Source: Clostridia bacterium (lineage in GTDB: Bacteria > Bacillota > Clostridia > Oscillospirales > CAG-272). From it: a DNA stretch of 5,507 nt. A program made the translations under genes and the position numbers. Positions 1 to 5,507 of the stretch are shown here, one piece after another. The DNA is taken from contig JAQXKW010000158.1 of the NCBI GenBank assembly GCA_029010655.1, forward strand, positions 1 to 5,507, written 5' to 3'. Below the pieces are notes generated by a model, which saw only the letters and a list, made by a program, of their open reading frames with translations, was not told the DNA's origin and did no database searches. Position 1 is the stretch's first letter; each line of letters opens with the position of its first letter.

Positions 1-600
1 ACCGCCCGTTTTTGATGCCTTGTAAACCGCTTTCAGCATGGGCTCGGGACCGCAGGCGTAGAAATATGAGTAAGCGCAGTCCATGGCGTCCGTTACGAAG
101 CCCTTTGTGCCGTAGCTTCCGTCGGCGGTGGTAACCGTAACCTTACAGCCCAGCTCCTTGAATTCCTTTTCCAAAAACACTTCGTCTTTTTTGTTAAATC
201 CCAGAATTGCCGTAACGCTTTTGCCCTCCGAAATCAGCTTTTTCGCAAGCAGATACAGAGGGGGAATTCCAACGCCGCCGCCGAGAAGCAGGGGGCTGTC
301 TCCCGAAAGGGAGGTGTCGTAGCCGTTGCCAAGCCCCGTCAGCACGGAAAGGCATTCGTTTTCCTTCATAAGCGACATTTTTTCCGTGCCTTTTCCCACT
401 ACCTTGTAAATCAGCGTCAGTGTGTCGCCCTCAAGGTCGCACACGGAAATAGGCCGTCTCAGATAAAGCCCCGATATTTTCAGATTAACGAACTGCCCGG
501 GGGCGCTTACGGCGGAAAGGTCGCCTTTAAGCTTCATTCGGAGAACATTTTCCGTAAGATGAACGTTTTCCGTTATTTTTAATATTACTTCTTTCATCAT
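1..600 (-). CDS. pyrK: Dihydroorotate dehydrogenase electron-transfer subunit PyrK (partial, C-terminus outside window)
   Basis: PyrK is the FAD and 2Fe-2S subunit that, with the FMN subunit PyrD, forms the cytoplasmic NAD-linked dihydroorotate dehydrogenase. Reading from the ATG at 598-600, 200 codons stay open to the left edge. Residues 1-95 form the FAD-binding barrel, with the family motif LRRPISV at about 47-53 (the R-P-x-S flavin motif). Residues 104-117 carry the glycine-rich GGGVGIPP of the NAD-binding half (107-114), and YACGPEPM lies at 181-188. The family is usually about 250-265 residues, and the cysteines that hold the iron-sulfur cluster follow the YACGPEPM motif, so they are off the edge; this is a window cut and not a visible truncation. 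The start is fixed by an in-frame TGA (607-609) just upstream. The ATG overlaps the carB stop as TAATG and no Shine-Dalgarno sequence precedes it, which suggests translational coupling; a second ATG follows at once. pyrD is expected next, by inference from other Bacillota. Confidence 0.95.
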   Translation of the reverse strand, partial: MMKEVILKITENVHLTENVLRMKLKGDLSAVSAPGQFVNLKISGLYLRRPISVCDLEGDTLTLIYKVVGKGTEKMSLMKENECLSVLTGLGNGYDTSLSGDSPLLLGGGVGIPPLYLLAKKLISEGKSVTAILGFNKKDEVFLEKEFKELGCKVTVTTADGSYGTKGFVTDAMDCAYSYFYACGPEPMLKAVYKASKTGG

Positions 601-3600
601 TATGCGTCAATAGTTGAGATTGTAAGGGTGGTTTCCTCCAGCACGTCAAGAAGAACTCTCACGGTGTCCAGAGACGTAAACATGGTTGCATTGCTTTCCG
701 TGGCGACACGGCGGATTTCATGGCCGTCGGACACCTGAGCGGGGGCACCGATGTCACGGGTGTTGATAATATATGCAATATGACCCTGTCGTATAGCGTT
801 TGGGATTTCTTCGCTGTTTTCGCTGATTTTTGCAAGCACTCTGGTTCGGATGCCGTTTTCCTTTAAGAATTTTGCGGTTCCCGCCGTGGCTTCAATGTTA
901 AATCCCAGGTTGTAGAAGCGGCGGACTAAGGGGAGAGCCTCCTCCTTGTCCTTGTCGGCAACGGTAACGAATACGGTTCCGTAGTTTTTGAGACGGGTGC
1001 CCGAAGCCTGCAATGCCTTGTATAGAGCACGGTTCAGCTTGTCGTCGTAGCCGATTGCCTCGCCGGTGGATTTCATTTCGGGGGAAAGGTATGCGTCAAG
1101 CCCCTTTATTTTGTTGAAGGAGAAAACGGGAACCTTTACGTAGTAGCGCTTTTTCTCCTCCGGGTAAATTGAGAATATGCCCTGCTCTTTAAGGGTCTTG
1201 CCCAGAATTACCTCTGTTGCAATGTCCGCAAGAGAGTAGCCCGTCGCCTTTGAAAGGAAGGGAACGGTGCGGGAGGAGCGGGGGTTTACTTCGATAATAT
1301 AAACATTGTCGCCCTCGTCAACGATGAACTGGATGTTGTAAAGACCTACGATGCCGATTCCAAGCCCCAGCTTTTTTGCGTAGCGCAGTATTGTGCCCTT
1401 AACCTTGTCGGAAATGGAGAAGGTGGGATAAACGCTGATAGAGTCGCCGGAGTGAATACCCGTGCGCTCCACAAGCTCCATAATTCCGGGAACGAACACG
1501 TCGTGCCCGTCGCAGATTGCGTCAACCTCCACTTCCTTGCCCTGAATGTACTTGTCAACAAGCACGGGCTTGTCCGAGTCCATTTCCACGGCGGTTTTCA
1601 GATAGTGGCGCAGCTGTTCCTCGTTGGCAACTATCTGCATGGCTCTGCCGCCCAGCACGAAGGAGGGGCGCACCAGTACGGGATAGCCTATCTCCTTTGC
1701 CGCCGCAACTCCGTCCGAAAGACGGGTAACTGCCTTGCCCTTGGGCTGAGGAATACCAAGCTCCATAAGCACTTTTTCGAAGCTGTCACGGTTTTCCGCA
1801 CGCTCAATTGCCTCGCAGTCCGTGCCGATAAGGCGTACTCCCCGGCGCATAAGCGGCTCTGCTAAGTTTATGGCGGTCTGACCGCCCAGAGATGCTACAA
1901 CGCCCTCGGGCTTTTCAAAGTCGATAATCGCCATAACGTCCTCGGGGGTCAGCGGCTCGAAATACAGCTTGTCCGAGGTGGTGTAGTCGGTGGAGACGGT
2001 TTCGGGGTTGTTGTTTATGATTATTGCCTCGTAGCCTGCACGGCGTATGGTCTGAACCGCATGTACGGTGGAGTAGTCGAACTCAACGCCCTGCCCTATG
2101 CGGATAGGACCCGCGCCCAAAACCACAATTTTCTTTTTGTCCGTAAGCCTTGAATCGTTCTTTCCCGTGTAGGAGGAATAGAGATATGCAATATATGCGC
2201 CCGTGTGCAGGGTGTCAACCATTCTGAAAACGGGCACAATTCCGTTCTTTTTGCGCTTTTCGTAGATTTCAAGCTCCGTCAGATGCCACAGAGAAGCAAT
2301 GTATTTGTCGGAAAAGCCCATAACCTTCGCCGCTTTGAGGGCTTCGGTGTCGTTGATGTTTTCGGAAAGCGATTTTTCCATGTCAACGATCTTTTTGAAA
2401 GACCGGAGGAACAGCTCCGTTATCATGGTAATCTCGTGGAGCTTTTCAATGTCCGCCCCGCGGCGCAGAAGCTCGAATATTGCGTACACATTGTCGTCTC
2501 TGTATTCTGAGATGTATGTGAACAGCTCCTCCGTTTTCATTGCGTCGAACTTTTTCAAACGGAAGTGGCAGACGCCCGTTTCAAGAGAGCGGACGGATTT
2601 TAAGAGACATTCTTCAAGAGTTGAGCCTATTCCCATAACCTCTCCGGTGGCTTTCATCTGAGTGCCGAGGGTGTTGGGTGCATCGGCAAATTTGTCGAAG
2701 GGGAAACGGGGGAATTTTGCAACAATGTAATCGAGGCTGGGTTCGATTGCCGCATTGCCGCCTGCAACGGGAATGTCCTCAAGCGCCATGCCGAGAGCGA
2801 TTTTTGCGGTAACCCGTGCAATGGGGTAGCCGCTCGCCTTGGAGGCAAGAGCGGAGGAGCGGGAAACTCTGGGGTTTACCTCTATGAGATAGTATGTGTC
2901 CGACATAGGGTCAAGAGCAAACTGTACGTTACAGCCGCCCTCGATTTTCAGCTCGCGGATAATCTTTATGGCGGAATCGTTGAGCATTTTCAGCTGATGC
3001 TCGGGCAGGGAAAGTATGGGAGCCACAACTATGGAGTCTCCCGTGTGAACGCCCACGGGGTCTACGTTTTCCATGCCGCATATGGTGATTGCGTGGTCGT
3101 AGGAATCCCGCATTACCTCAAATTCTATTTCCTTGTAGCCCTTAACGCTTTTTTCTATAAGCACCTGATGAACGGGGGAAAGGTTAAAGCCGTTTGTTCC
3201 TATCTCAACGAGCTCTTCCTCGTTGTTTGCAAAGCCGCCGCCCGTGCCACCCAGAGTAAAGGCGGGGCGAAGCACTACGGGGTAGCCGATTTTCTTTGCG
3301 GCTTGTTTTGCTTCTTCAATTGAATATGTGATTTCGGAGGGAATAACCGGCTCGCCGATTGACTGGCACATTTCCTTGAAAAGCTCTCTGTCCTCGGCGC
3401 GCTCAATGCTCTCTCCGCTTGTTCCCAAAAGCTCCACTCCGCATTCCTTGAGAACTCCTTTTTTCTCAAGCTGCATTGCAAGATTAAGTCCCGTCTGTCC
3501 GCCGATTCCGGGAACTATTGCGTCGGGACGCTCATATCTGAGGATTTTTGCAATATATTCAAGGGTAAGAGGCTCCATGTATACCTTGTCTGCAATGGAG

Positions 3601-3773
3601 GTGTCCGTCATAATGGTTGCAGGGTTTGAGTTGCAAAGTATTACCTCATAGCCCTCCTCTTTAAGCGCAAGGCACGCCTGCGTGCCCGCATAGTCAAATT
3701 CCGCCGCCTGACCTATAACGATAGGACCTGAGCCGATTATAAGCACCTTTTTAATGTCAGTTCTTTTTGCCAT
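600..3773 (-). CDS. carB: Carbamoyl phosphate synthase, large subunit
   Basis: CarB makes carbamoyl phosphate from bicarbonate, ammonia and two ATP; the ammonia normally comes by tunnel from the glutaminase subunit CarA. The 1057-residue protein is full length (E. coli CarB is 1073). It shows the duplicated architecture: carboxyphosphate half at about 1-400 with GSGPIVIGQAAEFDY (14-28), R129, R169, the GGTGGG loop (175-180) and IEVNPR (297-302, ATP/metal ligands E298 and N300); oligomerisation region at about 401-545; carbamoyl phosphate half at about 546-930 with GAGPIRIGQGVEFDY (553-567), VRPSFVLGGRAM (701-712) and IEVNPR (827-832); and an MGS-type allosteric domain at about 931-1050 with ATAGTAKFL (962-970) and YIINT (1001-1005), where UMP or other nucleotides act in relatives. 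No key residue I checked is missing. The start has an AGGAGA seven bases upstream, lying inside the end of pyrC. The gene is 2 nt after pyrC and overlaps pyrK by 1 nt. carA is not adjacent, which is unusual. Confidence 0.99.
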   Translation of the reverse strand: MAKRTDIKKVLIIGSGPIVIGQAAEFDYAGTQACLALKEEGYEVILCNSNPATIMTDTSIADKVYMEPLTLEYIAKILRYERPDAIVPGIGGQTGLNLAMQLEKKGVLKECGVELLGTSGESIERAEDRELFKEMCQSIGEPVIPSEITYSIEEAKQAAKKIGYPVVLRPAFTLGGTGGGFANNEEELVEIGTNGFNLSPVHQVLIEKSVKGYKEIEFEVMRDSYDHAITICGMENVDPVGVHTGDSIVVAPILSLPEHQLKMLNDSAIKIIRELKIEGGCNVQFALDPMSDTYYLIEVNPRVSRSSALASKASGYPIARVTAKIALGMALEDIPVAGGNAAIEPSLDYIVAKFPRFPFDKFADAPNTLGTQMKATGEVMGIGSTLEECLLKSVRSLETGVCHFRLKKFDAMKTEELFTYISEYRDDNVYAIFELLRRGADIEKLHEITMITELFLRSFKKIVDMEKSLSENINDTEALKAAKVMGFSDKYIASLWHLTELEIYEKRKKNGIVPVFRMVDTLHTGAYIAYLYSSYTGKNDSRLTDKKKIVVLGAGPIRIGQGVEFDYSTVHAVQTIRRAGYEAIIINNNPETVSTDYTTSDKLYFEPLTPEDVMAIIDFEKPEGVVASLGGQTAINLAEPLMRRGVRLIGTDCEAIERAENRDSFEKVLMELGIPQPKGKAVTRLSDGVAAAKEIGYPVLVRPSFVLGGRAMQIVANEEQLRHYLKTAVEMDSDKPVLVDKYIQGKEVEVDAICDGHDVFVPGIMELVERTGIHSGDSISVYPTFSISDKVKGTILRYAKKLGLGIGIVGLYNIQFIVDEGDNVYIIEVNPRSSRTVPFLSKATGYSLADIATEVILGKTLKEQGIFSIYPEEKKRYYVKVPVFSFNKIKGLDAYLSPEMKSTGEAIGYDDKLNRALYKALQASGTRLKNYGTVFVTVADKDKEEALPLVRRFYNLGFNIEATAGTAKFLKENGIRTRVLAKISENSEEIPNAIRQGHIAYIINTRDIGAPAQVSDGHEIRRVATESNATMFTSLDTVRVLLDVLEETTLTISTIDA

Positions 3774-3775
3774 TT

Positions 3776-4975
3776 TTATTTCTCCTGTATGTTATTATAA
3801 GCTATACTGTTGCCGGAACCCGTAAGAACGCACCTGCCGTATACTTCCCATCCCTCAAAGGGGGTAGCCCTGCCTCGGGAAAGGAACTTTTTCGGGTCAA
3901 TGGTTTCGGTTTTGCCGAGATCCCATACGGTAAAGCCGTTAAAGGGTATGCCGAAGCGCACACGGGGGTTAATTGCCGTCAGCTCCAAAAGCTTTTCAAG
4001 GGTTATTATTCCGCTCTTTACAAGTCCCGTATACAGCAGAGGAAACGCCGTTTCAAGACCTACAATGCCGAATGCGCTTTTTTCCAGTCCCCTCGCCTTT
4101 TCTTCGGCGCTGTGGGGCGCATGGTCGGTGGCTATCATGTCTATTGTTCCGTCGCAAATACCCTCAAGTAAGGCTTCTCTGTCGGATTTCGACCGCAGAG
4201 GCGGGTTCATTTTGAACTTTCCGTCCTCTTTTAGGTCGTTTTCGTCAAGCAGAAGATAGTGGGGAGCTGTTTCGCAGGTAATGTCAACTCCGTCTCTTTT
4301 CGCTTTTCTTATAAGCTCCACGCTTTCCTTTGCGGAAATGTGGCAAACGTGATAGGCACAGCCTGTCTTTTTTGCAAGAGCAATGTCCCTTTCAATGGGA
4401 CCCCATTCGCTCTCGGAGCATATGCCCCGATGCTTGTGAGCCTTTGCATAAGCCCCGTCGTGAATATATCCGCCGTAAAGCAGGGAGTTGTCCTCGCAGT
4501 GGGCGGCAATGATTTTTCCGAGAGCCTTTGCCCGCACCATTGCCTCAAGCATCAGCTCCTCCGACTGAACTCCCCGCCCGTCGTCGGAAAAGGCGACGGC
4601 GTATTTCGCCATGCCCTCAAGGTCGGAGAGCGTTTCCCCTTTTTCGCCTACCGTCACCGCTCCGTAAGGGTGAACGGCAATTGCGGCGTCTGTTTGGATT
4701 ATGTCAAGCTGTGCTTTTATATTTTCCGCCGTGTCCGGCACGGGGGAAAGGTTGGGCATGGTGCAAACGTCGGTGTATCCTCCCCTTGCCGCCGCAAGGG
4801 AGCCTGAAAAAATCGTCTCCTTATAAGAAAAACCCGGCTCACGAAAATGCACATGCACATCGCAAAAACCGGGAAAAACACTGTATTCTTTATTGCCGTT
4901 CAAATGGGAGAGAAAAGCCGATACGTTACTGCGGCAGGGAATGTAATTCTCTTTGAAAACCGTATAGCTTGCCAT
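3776..4975 (-). CDS. pyrC: Dihydroorotase, class I type
   Basis: This amidohydrolase interconverts N-carbamoyl-L-aspartate and dihydroorotate, the third step of UMP synthesis, in the cytoplasm. The 399-residue protein carries the metal-binding signature PGFCDVHVHFREPG at 35-48 (ligands H41 and H43, substrate-binding R45), SDDG at 130-133 (the Asp that bridges the metals in class I enzymes is here), AAHCED at 157-162 (H159), HVCHIS at 209-214 (H212), CETAPHYL at 234-241, and ATDHAPHS at 282-289 with the catalytic base D284. The start at 4975 is chosen because GGAGG lies four bases upstream. The reading frame stays open up to an ATG at 5068, but that stretch is the structured leader and has no ribosome binding site. 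The N-terminus is short: only 34 residues precede PGF, against roughly 50-55 in typical class I enzymes. It is the first gene of the operon, with carB beginning 2 nt after its stop. Confidence 0.96.
   Translation of the reverse strand: MASYTVFKENYIPCRSNVSAFLSHLNGNKEYSVFPGFCDVHVHFREPGFSYKETIFSGSLAAARGGYTDVCTMPNLSPVPDTAENIKAQLDIIQTDAAIAVHPYGAVTVGEKGETLSDLEGMAKYAVAFSDDGRGVQSEELMLEAMVRAKALGKIIAAHCEDNSLLYGGYIHDGAYAKAHKHRGICSESEWGPIERDIALAKKTGCAYHVCHISAKESVELIRKAKRDGVDITCETAPHYLLLDENDLKEDGKFKMNPPLRSKSDREALLEGICDGTIDMIATDHAPHSAEEKARGLEKSAFGIVGLETAFPLLYTGLVKSGIITLEKLLELTAINPRVRFGIPFNGFTVWDLGKTETIDPKKFLSRGRATPFEGWEVYGRCVLTGSGNSIAYNNIQEK
3781..3786 (-). promoter_or_regulatory. Ribosome binding site of carB
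   Basis: AGGAGA on the minus strand, seven bases before the carB ATG (3771-3773). It lies within the last codons of pyrC, so ribosomes finishing pyrC pass over it. Confidence 0.85.
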
Positions 4976-4979
4976 ATAT

Positions 4980-4984
4980 CCTCC
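4980..4984 (-). promoter_or_regulatory. Ribosome binding site of pyrC
   Basis: GGAGG on the minus strand, four bases before the ATG at 4973-4975. It decides the start of pyrC in favour of this ATG over the upstream in-frame ATG at 5068. Confidence 0.85.
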
Positions 4985-4987
4985 AAC

Positions 4988-5011
4988 AAAAAAATCCTGC
5001 CTGCGGCAAGA
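4988..5011 (-). terminator. Intrinsic terminator (attenuator) upstream of pyrC
   Basis: On the minus strand UCUUGCC (5005-5011) and GGCAGGA (4995-5001) form a 7-bp stem (one G-U pair) closed by a GCA triloop, followed directly by seven U residues (4988-4994). The U tract ends 12 nt before the pyrC start codon and just upstream of its GGAGG. Lying between a strong promoter and the first gene, it can only make sense as a conditional terminator. Confidence 0.72.
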
Positions 5012-5064
5012 CTGCGGATATGCAAACACACGGGCGCCGCAGCGCCGCTTTCCGAATCTTGCCG
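5004..5064 (-). promoter_or_regulatory. Antiterminator structure in the pyrC leader
   Basis: CGGCAAGA (5057-5064) pairs perfectly over 8 bp with UCUUGCCG (5004-5011). After a small asymmetric internal loop, CGGA (5051-5054) pairs with UCCG (5015-5018), extending the stem by 4 bp. The enclosed segment contains the hairpin GGCGC-UGCG-GCGCC (5033-5046). The downstream arm is the same sequence that forms the 5' half of the terminator, so the two folds exclude each other. Confidence 0.65.
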
Positions 5065-5086
5065 GCATCTCTGTGCCGCCTTAAAG
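5058..5086 (-). promoter_or_regulatory. Candidate PyrR-binding hairpin (anti-antiterminator)
   Basis: CGGCA (5074-5078) and UGCCG (5063-5067) form a 5-bp stem around the hexaloop CAGAGA (5068-5073). The known PyrR recognition element has a hexaloop of form CNGNGA, and all fixed loop positions match. The closing stem differs from the ARUC/GGYU consensus (here GGCA/UGCC) yet remains fully paired. A weak lower stem (CUU 5084-5086 with AAG 5058-5060, across an internal loop) would also hide most of the antiterminator arm. Function is inferred. Confidence 0.55.
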
Positions 5087-5099
5087 CTTCATCATATAC

Positions 5100-5128
5100 A
5101 TTATAACACCCTTATCTATCCCTGTCAA
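5100..5128 (-). promoter_or_regulatory. Sigma-A promoter of the pyrC-carB-pyrK operon
   Basis: On the minus strand, TTGACA (5123-5128) and TATAAT (5100-5105) are both exact consensus hexamers with a 17-bp spacer. Transcription would start near 5092-5094, giving a leader of about 118 nt before pyrC. A consensus promoter this strong fits an operon controlled after initiation, by attenuation in the leader. The start site is inferred from spacing alone. Confidence 0.9.
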
Positions 5129-5171
5129 GGGGCAATAACACAAAAAAACACAATCTCGGCTTTTGGATTTA

Positions 5172-5200
5172 TTGACACGGGCGGGGAAATGTAATATAAT
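5172..5200 (+). promoter_or_regulatory. Sigma-A promoter of proB
   Basis: TTGACA (5172-5177) and TATAAT (5195-5200) are exact consensus hexamers separated by 17 bp. The expected start is near 5207, about 26 nt before the proB ATG, so there is no room for a T-box or other large leader element. The two divergent -35 boxes are 43 bp apart, back to back, with an A-rich stretch between them (5129-5171). Confidence 0.9.
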
Positions 5201-5220
5201 CAGTTTATAAAAACGAGTAA

Positions 5221-5226
5221 AGGAAG
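5221..5226 (+). promoter_or_regulatory. Ribosome binding site of proB
   Basis: AGGAAG, six bases before the proB ATG at 5233-5235; normal spacing, and it supports this start. Confidence 0.75.
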
Positions 5227-5232
5227 TTCTGT

Positions 5233-5507
5233 ATGAGAATTGCCGTAAAAGTGGGAACGTCAACGCTGACGTATGCAACGGGAAATCTGAATATCCGCCA
5301 TATTGAAAAGCTGTGTCGGGTCATAAGCGATCTGAAAAACGCCGGGCATGAGATAATACTGGTAAGCTCCGGCGCTATCGGCATGGGCGTGGGAAAGCTG
5401 TCGCTGAGAGAGCGTCCCTCCGATATGCCTACAAAGCAGGCGGCGGCGGCCGTGGGTCAGTGCGAGCTTATGTATACATATGACAGACAGTTTTCCGAGT
5501 ACGGTCA
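5233..5507 (+). CDS. proB: Glutamate 5-kinase (partial, N-terminal 91 codons)
   Basis: ProB phosphorylates L-glutamate with ATP to gamma-glutamyl phosphate, the first and feedback-controlled step of proline synthesis, in the cytoplasm. The 91 complete codons before the right edge match the start of the amino-acid kinase domain: KVGTSTLT at residues 6-13 (phosphate-binding loop with the conserved Lys), ILVSSGAIGMGVGKL at 42-56 (glycine-rich substrate site), and KQAAAAVGQ at 68-76, followed by ELMYTYDRQF. The combination KVGTSTLT plus KQAAAAVGQ is characteristic of glutamate 5-kinase rather than aspartokinase or UMP kinase. The start is supported by AGGAAG six bases upstream and by a consensus promoter whose transcript would have a leader of only about 26 nt. 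Most of the kinase domain, and any C-terminal PUA domain, lies outside the window. It is divergent from the pyrimidine operon; proA often follows proB, but that cannot be seen here. Confidence 0.95.
   Translation, partial: MRIAVKVGTSTLTYATGNLNIRHIEKLCRVISDLKNAGHEIILVSSGAIGMGVGKLSLRERPSDMPTKQAAAAVGQCELMYTYDRQFSEYG

Larger units (their letters stand above)
4976..5093 (-). ncRNA. pyrC leader: candidate transcription attenuator (PyrR-type layout)
   Basis: The untranslated leader of the pyrimidine operon holds, in order of transcription: a hairpin with loop CAGAGA (5063-5078); an 8-nt arm CGGCAAGA (5057-5064); a short hairpin GGCGC-UGCG-GCGCC (5033-5046); the partner arm UCUUGCCG (5004-5011); and a terminator hairpin with U tract (4988-5011). 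The arm UCUUGCC can pair either back with CGGCAAGA (antiterminator) or forward with GGCAGGA (terminator), but not both. This is the arrangement of Bacillota pyr attenuators, in which UMP-bound PyrR stabilises the first hairpin and so favours termination. The pairings are read directly from the sequence; the PyrR role is inferred, and no pyrR gene is in the window. Confidence 0.72.

Noticed and set aside
128..322. 64-codon plus-strand open frame near the left edge
   Set aside because: It is antisense to the pyrK reading frame, which carries clear flavin and NAD motifs through the same bases.
1452..1865. 137-codon plus-strand open frame, and several other plus-strand frames, opposite carB
   Set aside because: All are antisense shadows of the highly conserved carB coding frame, with no ribosome binding site or family resemblance that I can see.
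4259..4807. 182-codon plus-strand open frame opposite pyrC
   Set aside because: Lies wholly antisense to a well-supported gene, shows no recognisable motif, and such frames are expected opposite GC-rich codons.
4976..5068. Upstream in-frame ATG at 5068 that would extend PyrC by 31 residues
   Set aside because: The extension reads through the hairpins and U tract of the leader, has no ribosome binding site, and gives an Arg/Cys-rich peptide unlike any dihydroorotase N-terminus; the ATG at 4975 has a clear GGAGG.
5081..5095. Possible tiny leader peptide ATG ATG AAG CTT TAA at the very start of the pyr transcript
   Set aside because: It would begin at or within two bases of the expected transcript start, with no room for a ribosome binding site, and encodes only four residues with no regulatory codon pattern; probably chance.
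5201..5232. T-box or other proline-responsive leader before proB
   Set aside because: Only about 26 nt lie between the predicted start site and the ATG, too short for such an element, and no hairpin is visible.
5081..5278. 65-codon minus-strand open frame across the intergenic region
   Set aside because: It runs antisense through the start of proB and through both promoters, begins upstream of the mapped-by-motif start site of the pyr transcript, and has no ribosome binding site.

Overview
The window is an ordinary-looking piece of a bacterial chromosome carrying part of a de novo pyrimidine biosynthesis operon on the minus strand and, divergent from it, the start of a proline biosynthesis gene on the plus strand. 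The gene set (electron-transfer subunit PyrK, class I dihydroorotase, stand-alone CarB), AGGAGG-type ribosome binding sites, consensus sigma-A promoters and an attenuator-type leader all point to a Bacillota member. The protein sequences look like those of gut Clostridia (Ruminococcus or Oscillospiraceae relatives), but that placement is from memory of the families and was not searched.

Layout, from right to left for the minus strand: a perfect promoter (TTGACA, 17 bp, TATAAT) at 5100-5128; an untranslated leader of roughly 118 nt; pyrC (dihydroorotase, 4975 to 3776); carB (carbamoyl phosphate synthase large subunit, 3773 to 600); and pyrK (600 to the left edge, cut off before its 2Fe-2S cysteines). 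The genes are separated by 2 nt (pyrC-carB) and overlap by 1 nt (carB-pyrK), so they almost certainly form one transcript. To the right, a second perfect promoter (TTGACA, 17 bp, TATAAT) at 5172-5200 drives proB (glutamate 5-kinase, from 5233, cut off by the right edge).

In pathway terms, CarB makes carbamoyl phosphate, PyrC closes carbamoyl aspartate to dihydroorotate, and PyrK passes electrons from dihydroorotate oxidation (by PyrD, presumably just past the left edge) to NAD. carA (glutaminase subunit) and pyrB (aspartate transcarbamoylase), which often sit beside these genes, are not in the window.

The most interesting part is the pyrC leader (4976-5093). It can fold into a hairpin with a hexaloop CAGAGA that fits the loop part of the PyrR recognition site, an 8-bp pairing CGGCAAGA/UCUUGCCG, and a mutually exclusive intrinsic terminator with seven U residues ending 12 nt before the pyrC start codon. 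This is the layout of a PyrR-type transcription attenuator, with a diverged stem in the binding loop. I saw no mobile element, CRISPR array, RNA gene or clearly novel system.
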